Source of the DNA: Burkholderiaceae bacterium
GTDB taxonomy: Bacteria; Pseudomonadota; Gammaproteobacteria; Burkholderiales; Burkholderiaceae
Direction of reading: 5' to 3'
DNA length: 42,870 nucleotides
NCBI GenBank assembly: GCA_009924985.1
Contig: RFQL01000004.1
Location: 1-42,870 of the forward strand
Shown: piece after piece, positions 7,763-16,610 of the stretch
Layout of the letters: each line of letters starts with the position of its first letter
How positions within the stretch are numbered: the first letter of the stretch is position 1
Notes under the pieces: model-generated
The model's database searches: none
What the model was told of the DNA's origin: nothing
The model's input: only the letters and a program-made list of their open reading frames with translations
Position numbers and translations under genes: made by a program

Positions 7763-8713
7763 ATGAAACTTATTAAAGCTCTCGTCGTTTGCTCTGCACT
7801 CGTTTGGGGCAGTGTACAAGCGCAGAACATTTCAATTGCAACCGGTGGTACGGGTGGAGTTTATTACCCGATGGGTGGCGGATTAGCATCGGTACTCTCC
7901 AAAAAAGTCCCGGGTATGTCTGCGACTGCCGAAGTGACCGGTGGCTCCGTTGATAACCTCAATCTCATCGGCACTGGTAAGCCCTATGTGGGCTTCTCAA
8001 TGGCTGATGCTGCTAAAGATGCGCAATCGGGTCAAGATAAATTTACTGGTAAAAAAGTAGATCTCAGCACCTTACTCGTTTTGTATCCTAATCGGATGCA
8101 CATTGTGACCACTGGTGCTACCGGTATCAAAACGATGCAAGACCTCAAAGGGAAGCGGGTCAGCACTGGCAGCCCTGGAAGTGCAACCGAAGTGATGGCT
8201 TTTCGTGTGATCGAGGCTGCCGGTCTTGATAAAGATAAAGATATGAGACGTGAGCGTTTAAGTGTTGCTGAATCTGTTAATGCTGTTAAAGATCGTAAGA
8301 TTGATGCATTCTTCTGGGTGGGTGGTTTACCAACGGCTGCTGTTACTGATCTCGCCAATACTCCAAATACTCAAATTGTCATGATTGATCATTCCAAAGA
8401 AGTAGATGCCATGAATAAAAAATATGGCAATCTGTACTTTAAGGATGTGATCCCAAAAACAACCTACAAGGGTATGGAAAAAGACAACAATGTGATTTCA
8501 GTTGCTAATATTTTAGTAACAAGTCCGAAAATGTCTGAGAAAGACGCCTACAACATCGTTAAAGCTGTTTTTGATAATAAGATTGAGTTAGTCCGGACTC
8601 ATTATGAGTACATCAGCGTCACATTGGAAGTTCAAAAAACTGCTTCCACACCAATACCTTTTCATCCTGGCGCTTTGAAGTACTTTAAAGAAAAGAATGT
8701 CAAAATGAACTAA
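7763..8713 (+). CDS. TAXI-family TRAP transporter solute-binding protein
   Basis: The 316-residue product has a Sec signal peptide (MKLIKALVVCSALVWGSVQA) and then NISIATGGTGGVYYPMGGGLASVL, the hallmark N-terminus of TAXI binding proteins. AEVTGGSVDNLNLI, KRVSTGSPGSATEV and DAFFWVGGLPTAAVTDL are also family features. GGAGA lies seven bases before the ATG. It is the periplasmic receptor for the fused permease encoded just downstream. A strong hairpin terminator separates the two genes, so the receptor is probably made in excess. Ligands of TAXI proteins are poorly known; the surrounding enzymes suggest a sugar acid. Confidence 0.93.
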   Translation: MKLIKALVVCSALVWGSVQAQNISIATGGTGGVYYPMGGGLASVLSKKVPGMSATAEVTGGSVDNLNLIGTGKPYVGFSMADAAKDAQSGQDKFTGKKVDLSTLLVLYPNRMHIVTTGATGIKTMQDLKGKRVSTGSPGSATEVMAFRVIEAAGLDKDKDMRRERLSVAESVNAVKDRKIDAFFWVGGLPTAAVTDLANTPNTQIVMIDHSKEVDAMNKKYGNLYFKDVIPKTTYKGMEKDNNVISVANILVTSPKMSEKDAYNIVKAVFDNKIELVRTHYEYISVTLEVQKTASTPIPFHPGALKYFKEKNVKMN

Positions 8714-8742
8714 GACTGACTAGTTGCAGAATACTATGCAGT

Positions 8743-8768
8743 AATGGCCGCTCATGCGGCCATTTTTT
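8743..8768 (+). terminator. Intrinsic terminator/attenuator between TAXI receptor and permease
   Basis: A perfect 9-bp stem (AATGGCCGC at 8743-8751, GCGGCCATT at 8756-8764) with a TCAT loop is followed by a run of six T (8763-8768). It ends 17 bases before the permease ATG, so read-through must feed the permease. It would also protect the receptor mRNA 3' end. Confidence 0.88.
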
Positions 8769-8784
8769 AATAGAGAATAATAAA

Positions 8785-10800
8785 ATGAGCCAAAGTGCGA
8801 TCGATAGTGCAACCCAAGAAAAATTAGATGCCCTGATTCGACAAGAAGAGGGTGACTCTAATAGCTATAAGGGCTTATTTGCGATCTTCCTAACACTTAC
8901 AGCAATGGCAATGTCTTTATTCCATTTATATGCAGCCTACGCCATTGTTCCTACTCAGGTATTAAGAACTGTCCACGTTAGCTTTGTACTTTTTCTGCTG
9001 TTCTTAAGTTTCCCACTCACTGCTAAGTTTAAAAATCGGCTGATGTGGTGGGATATTATTTTTTCCTTAGCAGCCATCTATATTGCCTATTACGCCATCT
9101 CGGGTGGCGATAATTTTGGTGACCGTAACACCGCACCAAACTCAACGGATGTGCTCATTGGCGTGGGGCTTATTCTGTTAATCTTGGAAGGCGTACGCCG
9201 AACCAACGGCATGATTCTGGTTACCGTTACCGTACTTTTTTTGATGTATGCATTGTTTGGTGACCATTTACCCGCTCCATGGACCCATAAAGGTTACTCC
9301 GTCGACCGCCTTGTCGGTTTTATGTACATGACCCTGGAGGGCGTCTATGGGACTGCTGTAGATGTATCGGCAACCTTAATTATTTTATTTACGATCTTTG
9401 GCGCTTTCCTACAATTTACCGGGGCTGGTAAATTCTTCATCGATTTCTCCTTTGCCGCCATGGGTGGCAAATCATCAGGGGTTGGACGAACCATTGTTCT
9501 ATCCTCTTTTCTATTGGGTGGACCATCTGGCTCTGGTGTCGCCACAACGGTGACAGTGGGTTCTGTTGCCGCTCCGATGCTAGATAAAGTTGGCTATGAG
9601 AAAAACGCTGCGGGCGGTCTTTTAGCAGCCGGTGGTTTAGGTGCGATTATTTCACCGCCTGTATTAGGAGCAGCCGCCTTCTTGATTGCTGACTTTCTCC
9701 GAATCTCCTACCTAGACGTCTTACTAATGTCGTGCATTCCAACCATTTTGTTTTATCTGGGTCTCTTTACGATGGTGGAAATTGATGTGCGTAAATACGG
9801 GATGAAGGCAATTCATTTTGAGACCGTGGAAAGCGCCTGGTCGCTTAGTAAAAAATATTGGTTCCACTTCTTCTCGCTCATTTCAATTGTTGTCTTCATG
9901 ATGATGGGTTTCTCACCCATCATGTCGGTATTTTGGGCAACGGTTGTTTCCGCATTAACAAGCATGTTGCGTCGTGATACCGCCATCCTTTCTTACGATT
10001 GGCTTACTGGTAAGCAGCCTTTTCTAAAAGGTCTCTATGAATCTAACTTAACGAAGGCTCTTTCCTCTGGGTCCACGGGTGTTCTAGCTATCGCAGCAAC
10101 CTGTGCTGGCGCCGGTCTCATTGTCGGTACCGTTACGCTGACTGGCTTAGGGCTTAAATTTAGCTCGATCGTGATTGCATATGCAGGCGGCTCATTACTT
10201 TTAACGGCTATCTTTACCGCCCTGATTGTTTGGATTGTGGGTCTGGCTGTACCCGTCACCGCCTCCTACATTATTTGTGCAGTAATCGCTGCTCCAGCCT
10301 TGATTAATCTTGGGGTACCTGCCTTTGCCGCACATATGTTCATCTTCTACTACGCTGTTTTATCAGAGGTATCGCCACCGACAGCCCTGTCACCCTTTGC
10401 GGCAGCGGCAATTTGTAAGGGCAATCCTTACAAAACAACTTTGCAGAGCTGGAAATACGTCGCTCCGGCCATATTAGTGCCCTTTATGTTTGTTCTGGAT
10501 AAGTCAGGGGTAAGCCTCTTACTCATGGGCTCTACCACTGCCTTAGCACAAGCTAACTGGATCGATATTGCTTGGTCAACCTTTACAGCAATTGTGGGTA
10601 TCATTTCTCTTGCTGGTGGTTTACAAGGATGGTTTATTGAAAAAACAAATATTATTGAGCGTCTCTTAATGATCGTATCAGGTGTCGCTCTTGCCTATAC
10701 ATCACCTACAAGTGACATGATTGGCTTTGCGGGCTTTGCAATCGTCTTAGTCATTCAGTTCTTTAAATACTTCAAGGTAAGACCTAAACAAGCCAGCTAA
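8785..10800 (+). CDS. TRAP transporter fused 4TM/12TM permease (DctQM-type fusion)
   Basis: This 671-residue protein has many hydrophobic helices. An N-terminal part of about 170 residues corresponds to the small DctQ-like domain, followed by a DctM-like domain with GGPSGSGVATTVTVGSVAAPML, GGLLAAGGLGAIISPPVLGAAAFLIADFL and YAVLSEVSPPTALSPFAAAAI, all typical of TAXI-associated fused permeases. It uses an ion gradient to import the ligand delivered by the receptor at 7763. The start follows an AGAGAA region shortly after the intergenic terminator. It converges with the enolase-superfamily gene, with a bidirectional terminator between them. Confidence 0.94.
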   Translation: MSQSAIDSATQEKLDALIRQEEGDSNSYKGLFAIFLTLTAMAMSLFHLYAAYAIVPTQVLRTVHVSFVLFLLFLSFPLTAKFKNRLMWWDIIFSLAAIYIAYYAISGGDNFGDRNTAPNSTDVLIGVGLILLILEGVRRTNGMILVTVTVLFLMYALFGDHLPAPWTHKGYSVDRLVGFMYMTLEGVYGTAVDVSATLIILFTIFGAFLQFTGAGKFFIDFSFAAMGGKSSGVGRTIVLSSFLLGGPSGSGVATTVTVGSVAAPMLDKVGYEKNAAGGLLAAGGLGAIISPPVLGAAAFLIADFLRISYLDVLLMSCIPTILFYLGLFTMVEIDVRKYGMKAIHFETVESAWSLSKKYWFHFFSLISIVVFMMMGFSPIMSVFWATVVSALTSMLRRDTAILSYDWLTGKQPFLKGLYESNLTKALSSGSTGVLAIAATCAGAGLIVGTVTLTGLGLKFSSIVIAYAGGSLLLTAIFTALIVWIVGLAVPVTASYIICAVIAAPALINLGVPAFAAHMFIFYYAVLSEVSPPTALSPFAAAAICKGNPYKTTLQSWKYVAPAILVPFMFVLDKSGVSLLLMGSTTALAQANWIDIAWSTFTAIVGIISLAGGLQGWFIEKTNIIERLLMIVSGVALAYTSPTSDMIGFAGFAIVLVIQFFKYFKVRPKQAS

Positions 10801-10810
10801 GTCCCGTCAT

Positions 10811-10841
10811 AAAAAAAGCCAGTATTGAACTGGCTATTTTT
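10811..10841. terminator. Bidirectional intrinsic terminator
   Basis: The 7-bp stem AGCCAGT (10817-10823) / ACTGGCT (10829-10835) has an ATTGA loop. It is flanked by A7 on the left and T5 on the right, so it can terminate both converging transcripts (TRAP permease and enolase-superfamily gene). Confidence 0.85.
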
Positions 10842-10862
10842 CTTGTTCTACGGGATTGCTAT

Positions 10863-11999
10863 TTACTTACCAATCTTGCTCCAAGCAGATTTGCCAGCAT
10901 ATTTTTTCACCGCGGCTTCATCAAACTCAAATCCTAGTCCAGGAGTTTTATGTAAGATCAGGTCACCATTCTTGAAGGCTAATTGTTTATTCACCAAACG
11001 TCTAAAATTTAAGACCTGATTATCGGGGAAGAACTCTACAAAGCGGGCATTGGGAGTTGCTGCAACGAGTGGGGCGTGCAGATCATGAAACCAATGAGGA
11101 CATACGGTGATCCCTTTGGAGTCGGCATACGCTGCAATCCGCCTAAACTCACTGATCCCACCGCATACCGCCGCATCGGCTTGCAAGATACCAGCGCCAC
11201 CGACGTCGACTAATTCTCTAAAACGCCAACGGCCCACTTCAATTTCTCCGGTAGCAATCGTGATCGATGTCCTTTTAGCTAAGCGAGCATGCAAATCAAT
11301 GGCATCGGGAGAGAATGGCTCTTCTAGCCAATACGGGTTGTATTTCTCAAAACGGCGGACATACTCCATCGCGGTTGGCAGATCATGCCAAGCATTATTT
11401 GCGTCTAAGGTCAGCAACACATCCTCGCCAATTGCACTACGTGCAGCCTTCACGCGCGCCTCTTCCTCGCGCGGCGATAAACGCCCCACTTTCATTTTGA
11501 CTGCTTTAAAGCCCAGTTTTACAAAGGACTCCATCTCCTTTCCTAATTTGGCAGGAGTTTTACCTTCTAGGTAGTAGCCACCACTTGCGTAGGCTGGTAC
11601 ACGATCATCCACCACGCAGCCCATAAACTGATGCAAAGGCAAACCGACAGAACGAGCATTAAGATCCCAAATAGCAGTATCCAAAATCGAGATGCCACGC
11701 ATCACCGACCCAGCCCGTCCTTGCAGAATAGATTCTGCATACATATCATTCCAGAGTCCTTCACTACGATGGCTATTTTGCCCAATTAATTTGGGGGCCA
11801 AAAGTTGCTCAACCGCAGTCTTAGCGATATCGCCTGCTGCAGAGCCAACATAACAAAACCCTAAACCCTCAATACCATCTCGGCTTCGCACTTTAACGAT
11901 GCAATAGTGACGCTCACTAACCGTGCGGGTTGAAAAGGACGTAACAACATCTAAGGGAATGGGGACTGCTGCAACCTGAACGGATTCAATAATCGGCAT
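10863..11999 (-). CDS. Mandelate racemase/muconate lactonizing enzyme family (enolase superfamily), probable sugar-acid dehydratase
   Basis: The 378-residue enzyme has an N-terminal capping domain and a TIM barrel. Catalytic landmarks are the KxK pair Lys168/Lys170 (FKAVKMKVG), metal ligands Asp199 (LTLDANNAW), Glu226/227 (WLEEPF) and Glu252 (ATGEIEVG), Asp275 and the His302 region (VCPHWFHDLHAP). The Lys plus His pattern belongs to the mandelate racemase subgroup, which includes galactarate, glucarate, talarate and other acid-sugar dehydratases. Together with the TRAP transporter, IlvD/Edd dehydratase and DHDPS-like lyase it completes a plausible acid-sugar pathway. Exact substrate is not determinable here. 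Confidence 0.87.
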   Translation of the reverse strand: MPIIESVQVAAVPIPLDVVTSFSTRTVSERHYCIVKVRSRDGIEGLGFCYVGSAAGDIAKTAVEQLLAPKLIGQNSHRSEGLWNDMYAESILQGRAGSVMRGISILDTAIWDLNARSVGLPLHQFMGCVVDDRVPAYASGGYYLEGKTPAKLGKEMESFVKLGFKAVKMKVGRLSPREEEARVKAARSAIGEDVLLTLDANNAWHDLPTAMEYVRRFEKYNPYWLEEPFSPDAIDLHARLAKRTSITIATGEIEVGRWRFRELVDVGGAGILQADAAVCGGISEFRRIAAYADSKGITVCPHWFHDLHAPLVAATPNARFVEFFPDNQVLNFRRLVNKQLAFKNGDLILHKTPGLGFEFDEAAVKKYAGKSAWSKIGK

Positions 12000-12044
12000 T
12001 TTTACTCCTACTAAAGGGCAATCAAAGAAAAACGATTGTAGCGA

Positions 12045-12296
12045 TTATTTTCCGCTTGCCTCAGACAGGCAGCGCTTCATAAAAGTATCTTTTGCGGCAT
12101 CAATTAATTTACGCTGGCGTGCATTACCCTCGCATTCGGATCGTACTTGCGCCATGCAATCGTCATATGAGACAAGTTTGGGGGTGGGGTTAGCTGTATT
12201 TTGGCTTGCTGACTGTGGAGTACAGGTCTTGCCCGATACCTCTGCTGAGGGGGCAAAAGTAAAAAAGGCTACGGTCATTAAGGATATTTTCATCAT
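12045..12296 (-). CDS. Small secreted Cys-containing protein, weakly PsiF-like
   Basis: ATG at 12296 is preceded by GGAGG at suitable spacing. The 83-residue product has a short hydrophobic leader (MMKISLMTVAFFTFAPSAEVSG), a linker, and a conserved-looking tail with Cys residues in YDDCMAQV, SECEGNARQRKL and FMKRCLSEASGK. The spacing of A/R/K-rich residues before FMK.CL recalls PsiF repeats of phosphate-starvation periplasmic proteins, but the match is weak and from memory. It is divergent from the M23 peptidase gene. Function unknown. Confidence 0.6.
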   Translation of the reverse strand: MMKISLMTVAFFTFAPSAEVSGKTCTPQSASQNTANPTPKLVSYDDCMAQVRSECEGNARQRKLIDAAKDTFMKRCLSEASGK

Positions 12297-12406
12297 CGCT
12301 ACCTCCAGGTGATGGTTTTTCCATCGTACCTACTTTGCCTTCATAAAAATGTTGCAGCACCGCATAAAGCTTACCCCTATATTTGGGGATATTGGATAAT
12401 CGGTGA

Positions 12407-13816
12407 GTGCTACAAAAAAATATCCTCGGGGCCAAAAGGCTGCATATTCTTTTTAAGTTAGCGGGAGCTTGTTTTTCTTTCTTCATCATGCTTGCCATTA
12501 CTAGCTCAATGGTGAATGCCCAATCTACTCCGGCTAATAAAGCGCTTCAATCAAAGCCGGTTAGCAAGCAAAGAGGGATTCAGGTTAATCAGCGCCAAGC
12601 AACGAAACCGGCCCAAAAAACTGTTGCTTCCCTAACCGATCCTGGTTCCGAGGAATATAGTCAATTTGACGCTGCGCCTGACTTTAGGGTTACGCGTGAT
12701 TGCATGCAACGTGGTTTTCGAGACAGCAGATTTCCTCAACGAATCGGAATTGAAGACCCAGAATTTTTAGAGTACTTTAAAAATCAAACGACTCGTTTTT
12801 TTAATACGATTCAAGGCTCATGCATTCCCTATGTTGCCGCGTTTGGCAAACGTAATCGACTGGAGTCCCTGAGCATCATGAACGGACCGACCCGAAATGA
12901 AAAGTCACAAATACTTACGTTTACTGTATCTTCTTTTGGGGGATACCGCGTACAAGAAGAAAACTTGATCGACCAAATGCAATTCTGGACTGAGGTTTAT
13001 ATCCCACTACAGGAGGTGCTTTATGATCCGCAGCGCCTTGGAGATAAATTACCTGTAGAGCTCGTATGGGAACTGAATACTATTGTGAAGCAAATTTATT
13101 TAGACGATGTGAGCGCTTCTGAAAATACTGCCAAACAGGTCCGCGTAATTGTTGACTTTGGAACACGTGATCGTTGGGCACAGATTTGGGCAGTTGAAAT
13201 TATTAATCCAGAAACAAGTCAAGTAGTCGCAGATGCGTTTTGGCTCAATCGACCTGAAATTCCAGGCTCCTTTTTTACCTCCAGTGGTGAGTCGATCGAA
13301 CGTAGTTTTTGGACGAATCCTCTCAGTTATCGACGAATTTCTAGAGGGGTTGGGCAAGTTTTAATTCGTTCAAAACCGAACCCCAATAATTCTCAGGCAC
13401 AAAACAAAGACCGACGCTATCGTACCCATATGGGAATCGATTATGCGGCGCCAAGAGGAACACCGGTGTTTAGTGTTGCAGACGGAACAGTGGTCTATAT
13501 TGGATTTAGCGGAGCTTATGGAAAGTTAATCATTATTGAACATCCAGGCAACTACCGAACTTACTATGCCCATTTGAGTAATTTTAATAATGAATTGTTG
13601 GTTGGCAACGCTATTCGTCGAGGAATGGAAATCGGCTATGTAGGCTCCACTGGTCGATCAACCGGGCCTCACCTGCACTATGAGTTACGTAAGAATGGAA
13701 TTTACGTTGATCCCTATAACTCAAAGATACAGTTAGATTTATGGTCTATGCGGCCAAATGATAGCGGTCAATTTACTAAACAGCTTCTATTACTTGGTAA
13801 CATTGATCCTGAATGA
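12407..13816 (+). CDS. M23 family peptidoglycan DD-metallopeptidase (LytM domain), exported
   Basis: The 469-residue protein starts at GTG 12407; the first ATG at 12488 would cut away half of the signal sequence (KLAGACFSFFIMLAITSSMVNAQ). A basic Gln/Lys-rich linker follows, then a middle domain of about 250 residues, then a LytM domain with zinc ligands His341 and Asp345 (HMGIDYAAP) and His422/His424 (PHLHYEL). It should cleave peptide cross-links in the periplasm. It ends eight bases before ccmA. The middle domain resembles that of longer M23 proteins in Burkholderiales, but I cannot name it. Confidence 0.88.
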   Translation: MLQKNILGAKRLHILFKLAGACFSFFIMLAITSSMVNAQSTPANKALQSKPVSKQRGIQVNQRQATKPAQKTVASLTDPGSEEYSQFDAAPDFRVTRDCMQRGFRDSRFPQRIGIEDPEFLEYFKNQTTRFFNTIQGSCIPYVAAFGKRNRLESLSIMNGPTRNEKSQILTFTVSSFGGYRVQEENLIDQMQFWTEVYIPLQEVLYDPQRLGDKLPVELVWELNTIVKQIYLDDVSASENTAKQVRVIVDFGTRDRWAQIWAVEIINPETSQVVADAFWLNRPEIPGSFFTSSGESIERSFWTNPLSYRRISRGVGQVLIRSKPNPNNSQAQNKDRRYRTHMGIDYAAPRGTPVFSVADGTVVYIGFSGAYGKLIIIEHPGNYRTYYAHLSNFNNELLVGNAIRRGMEIGYVGSTGRSTGPHLHYELRKNGIYVDPYNSKIQLDLWSMRPNDSGQFTKQLLLLGNIDPE

Positions 13817-13823
13817 CGCTGCT

Positions 13824-14450
13824 ATGTTAAATACTCTGTGCCTTCAGTCCGTATCCTGCATACGCGGGGGGAAAACTTTATTTAGTAATCTTAATCTAAA
13901 AATAAAGTCTGGGACTATTTTGCGCATCTCGGGTGATAACGGCTCTGGTAAGTCTAGTCTGTTGCGCATTCTTTGTGGACTCTTAGCGCCGCAATCTGGA
14001 GAGGTGATTTGGGGAGATCAAGCGATTAACAAGGATCGCGATCAGTTTCATAGTGAACTGATTTATCTGGGTCATATTCCTGCTTTAAAAGCTGATTTCA
14101 CAGCACTAGAGAATCTAATTAGCTTAGCACTGCTTGGTGGTCAAGTCATTACTGCAAAGGAGGCATTACAAGCACTTACTACGGCAGGTCTTGCTGATCA
14201 AGCCCATCGCGTGGTGCGTACCCTATCCCAAGGTCAAAAGCAGCGTATAGCCCTTGCGCGCTTGCGCTTACCCCAGCCAAAGCCCCTTTGGATCCTCGAC
14301 GAGCCTTTTAATGCTCTAGATCAAAAATCCAATCAACTACTCCAATCATTATTAGTAGAACATGTGCAGCATGATGGAATCGTGGCATTGAGCAGTCATC
14401 AAACCCTAAGCATGTATGATGACCCACAAGTTGTTAGGCTTGAACTATGA
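13824..14450 (+). CDS. ccmA: Cytochrome c biogenesis haem exporter ATPase CcmA
   Basis: I choose ATG 13824, which begins MLNTLCLQSVSCIRGGKTLF as CcmA proteins do; the upstream in-frame start would run into the peptidase gene. The 208-residue ATPase shows Walker A GDNGSGKSS (residues 37-45), signature LSQGQKQRIALAR and Walker B LWILDEP. CcmA energises CcmB/CcmC/CcmD to release holo-CcmE in System I cytochrome c maturation. Its TGA overlaps the ccmB ATG by four bases. Confidence 0.95.
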   Translation: MLNTLCLQSVSCIRGGKTLFSNLNLKIKSGTILRISGDNGSGKSSLLRILCGLLAPQSGEVIWGDQAINKDRDQFHSELIYLGHIPALKADFTALENLISLALLGGQVITAKEALQALTTAGLADQAHRVVRTLSQGQKQRIALARLRLPQPKPLWILDEPFNALDQKSNQLLQSLLVEHVQHDGIVALSSHQTLSMYDDPQVVRLEL

Positions 14451-15133
14451 GTCACCCTGCATCGAGTTTTTCTATCTTTATCGGTATCATTCGCCGCGAC
14501 CTACAGCTTGCTCTGCGGCGGAAGAGTGATAGTCTTTCTGCATTGATTTTTTTTGCTGTCGTGGCTAGTTTGTTTCCTCTCGGTATTGGACCCGAGACAA
14601 AACTCTTAATGCAAATCGCACCCGGAATGCTGTGGATTGCGGCATTGTTGGCAGCCATGCTGTCTTTACATAAATTGTTTACTGAGGATTTTATCGATGG
14701 GTCTTTAGACCAAATTTTACTGAGTACGCTTCCCTTGCCGCTGGTGGTCTTGGCAAAGACAATTGCCCACTGGCTAAGTAGTGGTCTGTTATTAGCACTT
14801 GTCTCGCCGATTTTGGCTCTGCAATTTAATTTACCATTTGATAGCGTTGGCGTGCTCTTTTTATCGCTTCTCTTAGGTACACCTCTACTTAGTTTGATTG
14901 GCTCAATTGGCGCAGGCCTAACCTTAGCCAGTCGTGGGGGTGGCACCCTTTTATCTTTAATCATTCTCCCACTAGTAGCACCAGTCCTTATTTTTGGGGC
15001 AGGTGCCATCGAGTCTTACCAAGCCGGCTTAGGCTTAACAGCCCATTTTTCGCTTTTGGGTGCAATGCTGGCAATCGCTTTGTTTCTCGCCCCTATTGCC
15101 GCCGCTGCTAGCCTTCGGATTGCATTGGAATGA
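14447..15133 (+). CDS. ccmB: Haem exporter membrane protein CcmB
   Basis: This 228-residue, six-helix integral membrane protein has the family features RRDLQLALRRKSD near the N-terminus, the FTEDFIDGSLDQILLSTLPLP cytoplasmic segment and a GTPLLSLIGSIGAGLTL helix. It pairs with CcmA as the permease part of the ABC complex. The four-base overlap with ccmA indicates translational coupling. About 70 bp separate it from ccmC, the largest gap in the cluster. Confidence 0.95.
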   Translation: MSHPASSFSIFIGIIRRDLQLALRRKSDSLSALIFFAVVASLFPLGIGPETKLLMQIAPGMLWIAALLAAMLSLHKLFTEDFIDGSLDQILLSTLPLPLVVLAKTIAHWLSSGLLLALVSPILALQFNLPFDSVGVLFLSLLLGTPLLSLIGSIGAGLTLASRGGGTLLSLIILPLVAPVLIFGAGAIESYQAGLGLTAHFSLLGAMLAIALFLAPIAAAASLRIALE

Positions 15134-15201
15134 ACCTATTTGGTCTCATAATTCGACTTACAATAGTTGCCGACACTACCATTAAGAACTGCTGAGCTAT
15201 T

Positions 15202-15939
15202 TTGTCTATACGCGATAACAACTGGTTTAAGTACGCCCCACCACAACGCTTTTATGAGCTCTGCGGGACCCTTATCCCCTGGTTTGCGATTAGCGGGGTA
15301 ATCCTCACCATCATCGGCCTAGTGATCGGCCTCGGTATCGCTCCAAGCGATCATCAGCAAGGAAATTCCTACCGCATTATCTTCATTCATGTTCCAGCGG
15401 CTTGGATGTCCATGCTAATTTATGTCGTGATGGCATTTTGGGCAGCGATTGGCCTTATTTTCAATGCGCGTTTAGCAAGCATGTTGGCCTTATCGCTCGC
15501 CCCCACTGGGGCAATCATGACCTTTATTGCACTCTGGACCGGAGCGGTTTGGGGCAAGCCCACATGGGGCACTTGGTGGGTCTGGGATGCACGCTTAACC
15601 TCCGAGCTTGTTTTATTGTTCTTGTATTTTGGTTTTTTATCACTCCACGCTTCAATCGACGATGTGCGTAAAGCAGATCGTAGCGCCGCCTTATTGGCCA
15701 TTGTTGGGGTCGTTAATGTACCAATTATTTATTTCTCAGTAAAGTGGTGGAACACTCTGCACCAAGGGGCATCCATTAGCCTAACAAAGGCTCCAACGAT
15801 GGCGACACAAATGCTGACCGGAATGCTCATCATGGTTTTTGCGTTTTGGATGTACTCCCTTGCCGCGGCCTTGTATCGTTGCAGTATTCTGATAATCGAG
15901 CGTGAGCGACATACCCAATGGGTAAGGGAGACTCTCTAA
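15202..15939 (+). CDS. ccmC: Haem handling protein CcmC
   Basis: The 245-residue membrane protein contains the periplasmic WD motif (WGTWWVWDARLTSELVLLFLY) and flanking His residues (IHVPAAWMS; ...LHQGAS) that hold haem for transfer to CcmE. An in-frame TGA lies at 15193-15195 and the only standard start ahead of the conserved NWFKYAPPQRFYE region is TTG at 15202, with no clear Shine-Dalgarno. An ATT at 15199 is the only other option. A rare start with weak initiation could limit CcmC levels. It overlaps ccmD by one base. Confidence 0.94.
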   Translation: MSIRDNNWFKYAPPQRFYELCGTLIPWFAISGVILTIIGLVIGLGIAPSDHQQGNSYRIIFIHVPAAWMSMLIYVVMAFWAAIGLIFNARLASMLALSLAPTGAIMTFIALWTGAVWGKPTWGTWWVWDARLTSELVLLFLYFGFLSLHASIDDVRKADRSAALLAIVGVVNVPIIYFSVKWWNTLHQGASISLTKAPTMATQMLTGMLIMVFAFWMYSLAAALYRCSILIIERERHTQWVRETL

Positions 15940-16118
15940 TGTTCCACTGGTCAAGCTTTTCCGAGTTCTTGCACATGGGGGGGTATGCCCTTTATGTCTG
16001 GGGGGCTTATCTGGTCACCGCCCTAGTCTTGCTTATCGAGGTTTTAAGGCTCAGGGGCAGGAATCGAGCCCTCAGAAAAACCCTAATTTCAGAATTCGAC
16101 GAGTCTTCAAAAACTTAG
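15939..16118 (+). CDS. ccmD: Haem exporter small subunit CcmD
   Basis: ATG 15939 overlaps the ccmC stop (TAATG) and follows GGGAG at 15925-15929; a longer in-frame start exists but is inside ccmC. The 59-residue product has the CcmD pattern: WSSFSEFLHMGGYALYVWGAY, one transmembrane helix, then a basic tail (RLRGRNRALRK). CcmD bridges the CcmABC complex and holo-CcmE. Confidence 0.9.
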   Translation: MFHWSSFSEFLHMGGYALYVWGAYLVTALVLLIEVLRLRGRNRALRKTLISEFDESSKT

Positions 16119-16133
16119 GCAAAATACGAGGTT

Positions 16134-16610
16134 ATGAAACCCCGTACAAAACGCGGTCTTGCGATCGCTGGCGGTCTAGCATCTTTAGGGATCGCAACCT
16201 ACCTTGTCTTGCAAACCTTTCAAAGTAATTTGGTGTTCTTCTTTAGTCCTTCTCAAGTAGTAGCAAATGAAGCGCCAAAGAATAAGCCTTTTCGCATTGG
16301 AGGATTGGTCAAGGAAGGAAGTATTCAGCGAGATCCGGGTGGTCTCAAAGTATCGTTTATCGTGACAGATACCGCACATGATGTTCGAGTTCAGTACGAG
16401 GGTCTTTTACCAGATCTTTTTAAAGAAGGTAAAGGCGTGGTGGCACAAGGACAGCTTGGTAATAATGGATTATTCGAGGCTAAACAAGTTCTTGCTAAAC
16501 ACGATGAAAACTATATGCCCCCAGAAGCCGCTGAGGCACTTGAGAAAGCAAAGTCAAAACAACCTCAAACTGCTCCCACCTTGCAAGAGTCATCAGGAGC
16601 TAAAAAATGA
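16134..16610 (+). CDS. ccmE: Haem chaperone CcmE
   Basis: The 158-residue protein has a basic N-terminus ([10 protein letters not shown]), one membrane anchor and an OB-fold domain. The covalent haem-binding His123 and following Tyr127 are visible in [11 protein letters not shown], and GGLVKEGS and FIVTD are family motifs. It accepts haem from CcmC and passes it to CcmF. It overlaps ccmF by four bases. The C-terminal tail is short and Lys/Gln-rich. Confidence 0.95.
   Translation: MKPRTKRGLAIAGGLASLGIATYLVLQTFQSNLVFFFSPSQVVANEAPKNKPFRIGGLVKEGSIQRDPGGLKVSFIVTDTAHDVRVQYEGLLPDLFKEGKGVVAQGQLGNNGLFEAKQVLAKHDENYMPPEAAEALEKAKSKQPQTAPTLQESSGAKK

Noticed and set aside
12373-12389. CCCC-N7-GGGG inverted repeat upstream of the M23 peptidase
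   Set aside because: The stem is only four to five base pairs with no T run and no second copy; probably chance.
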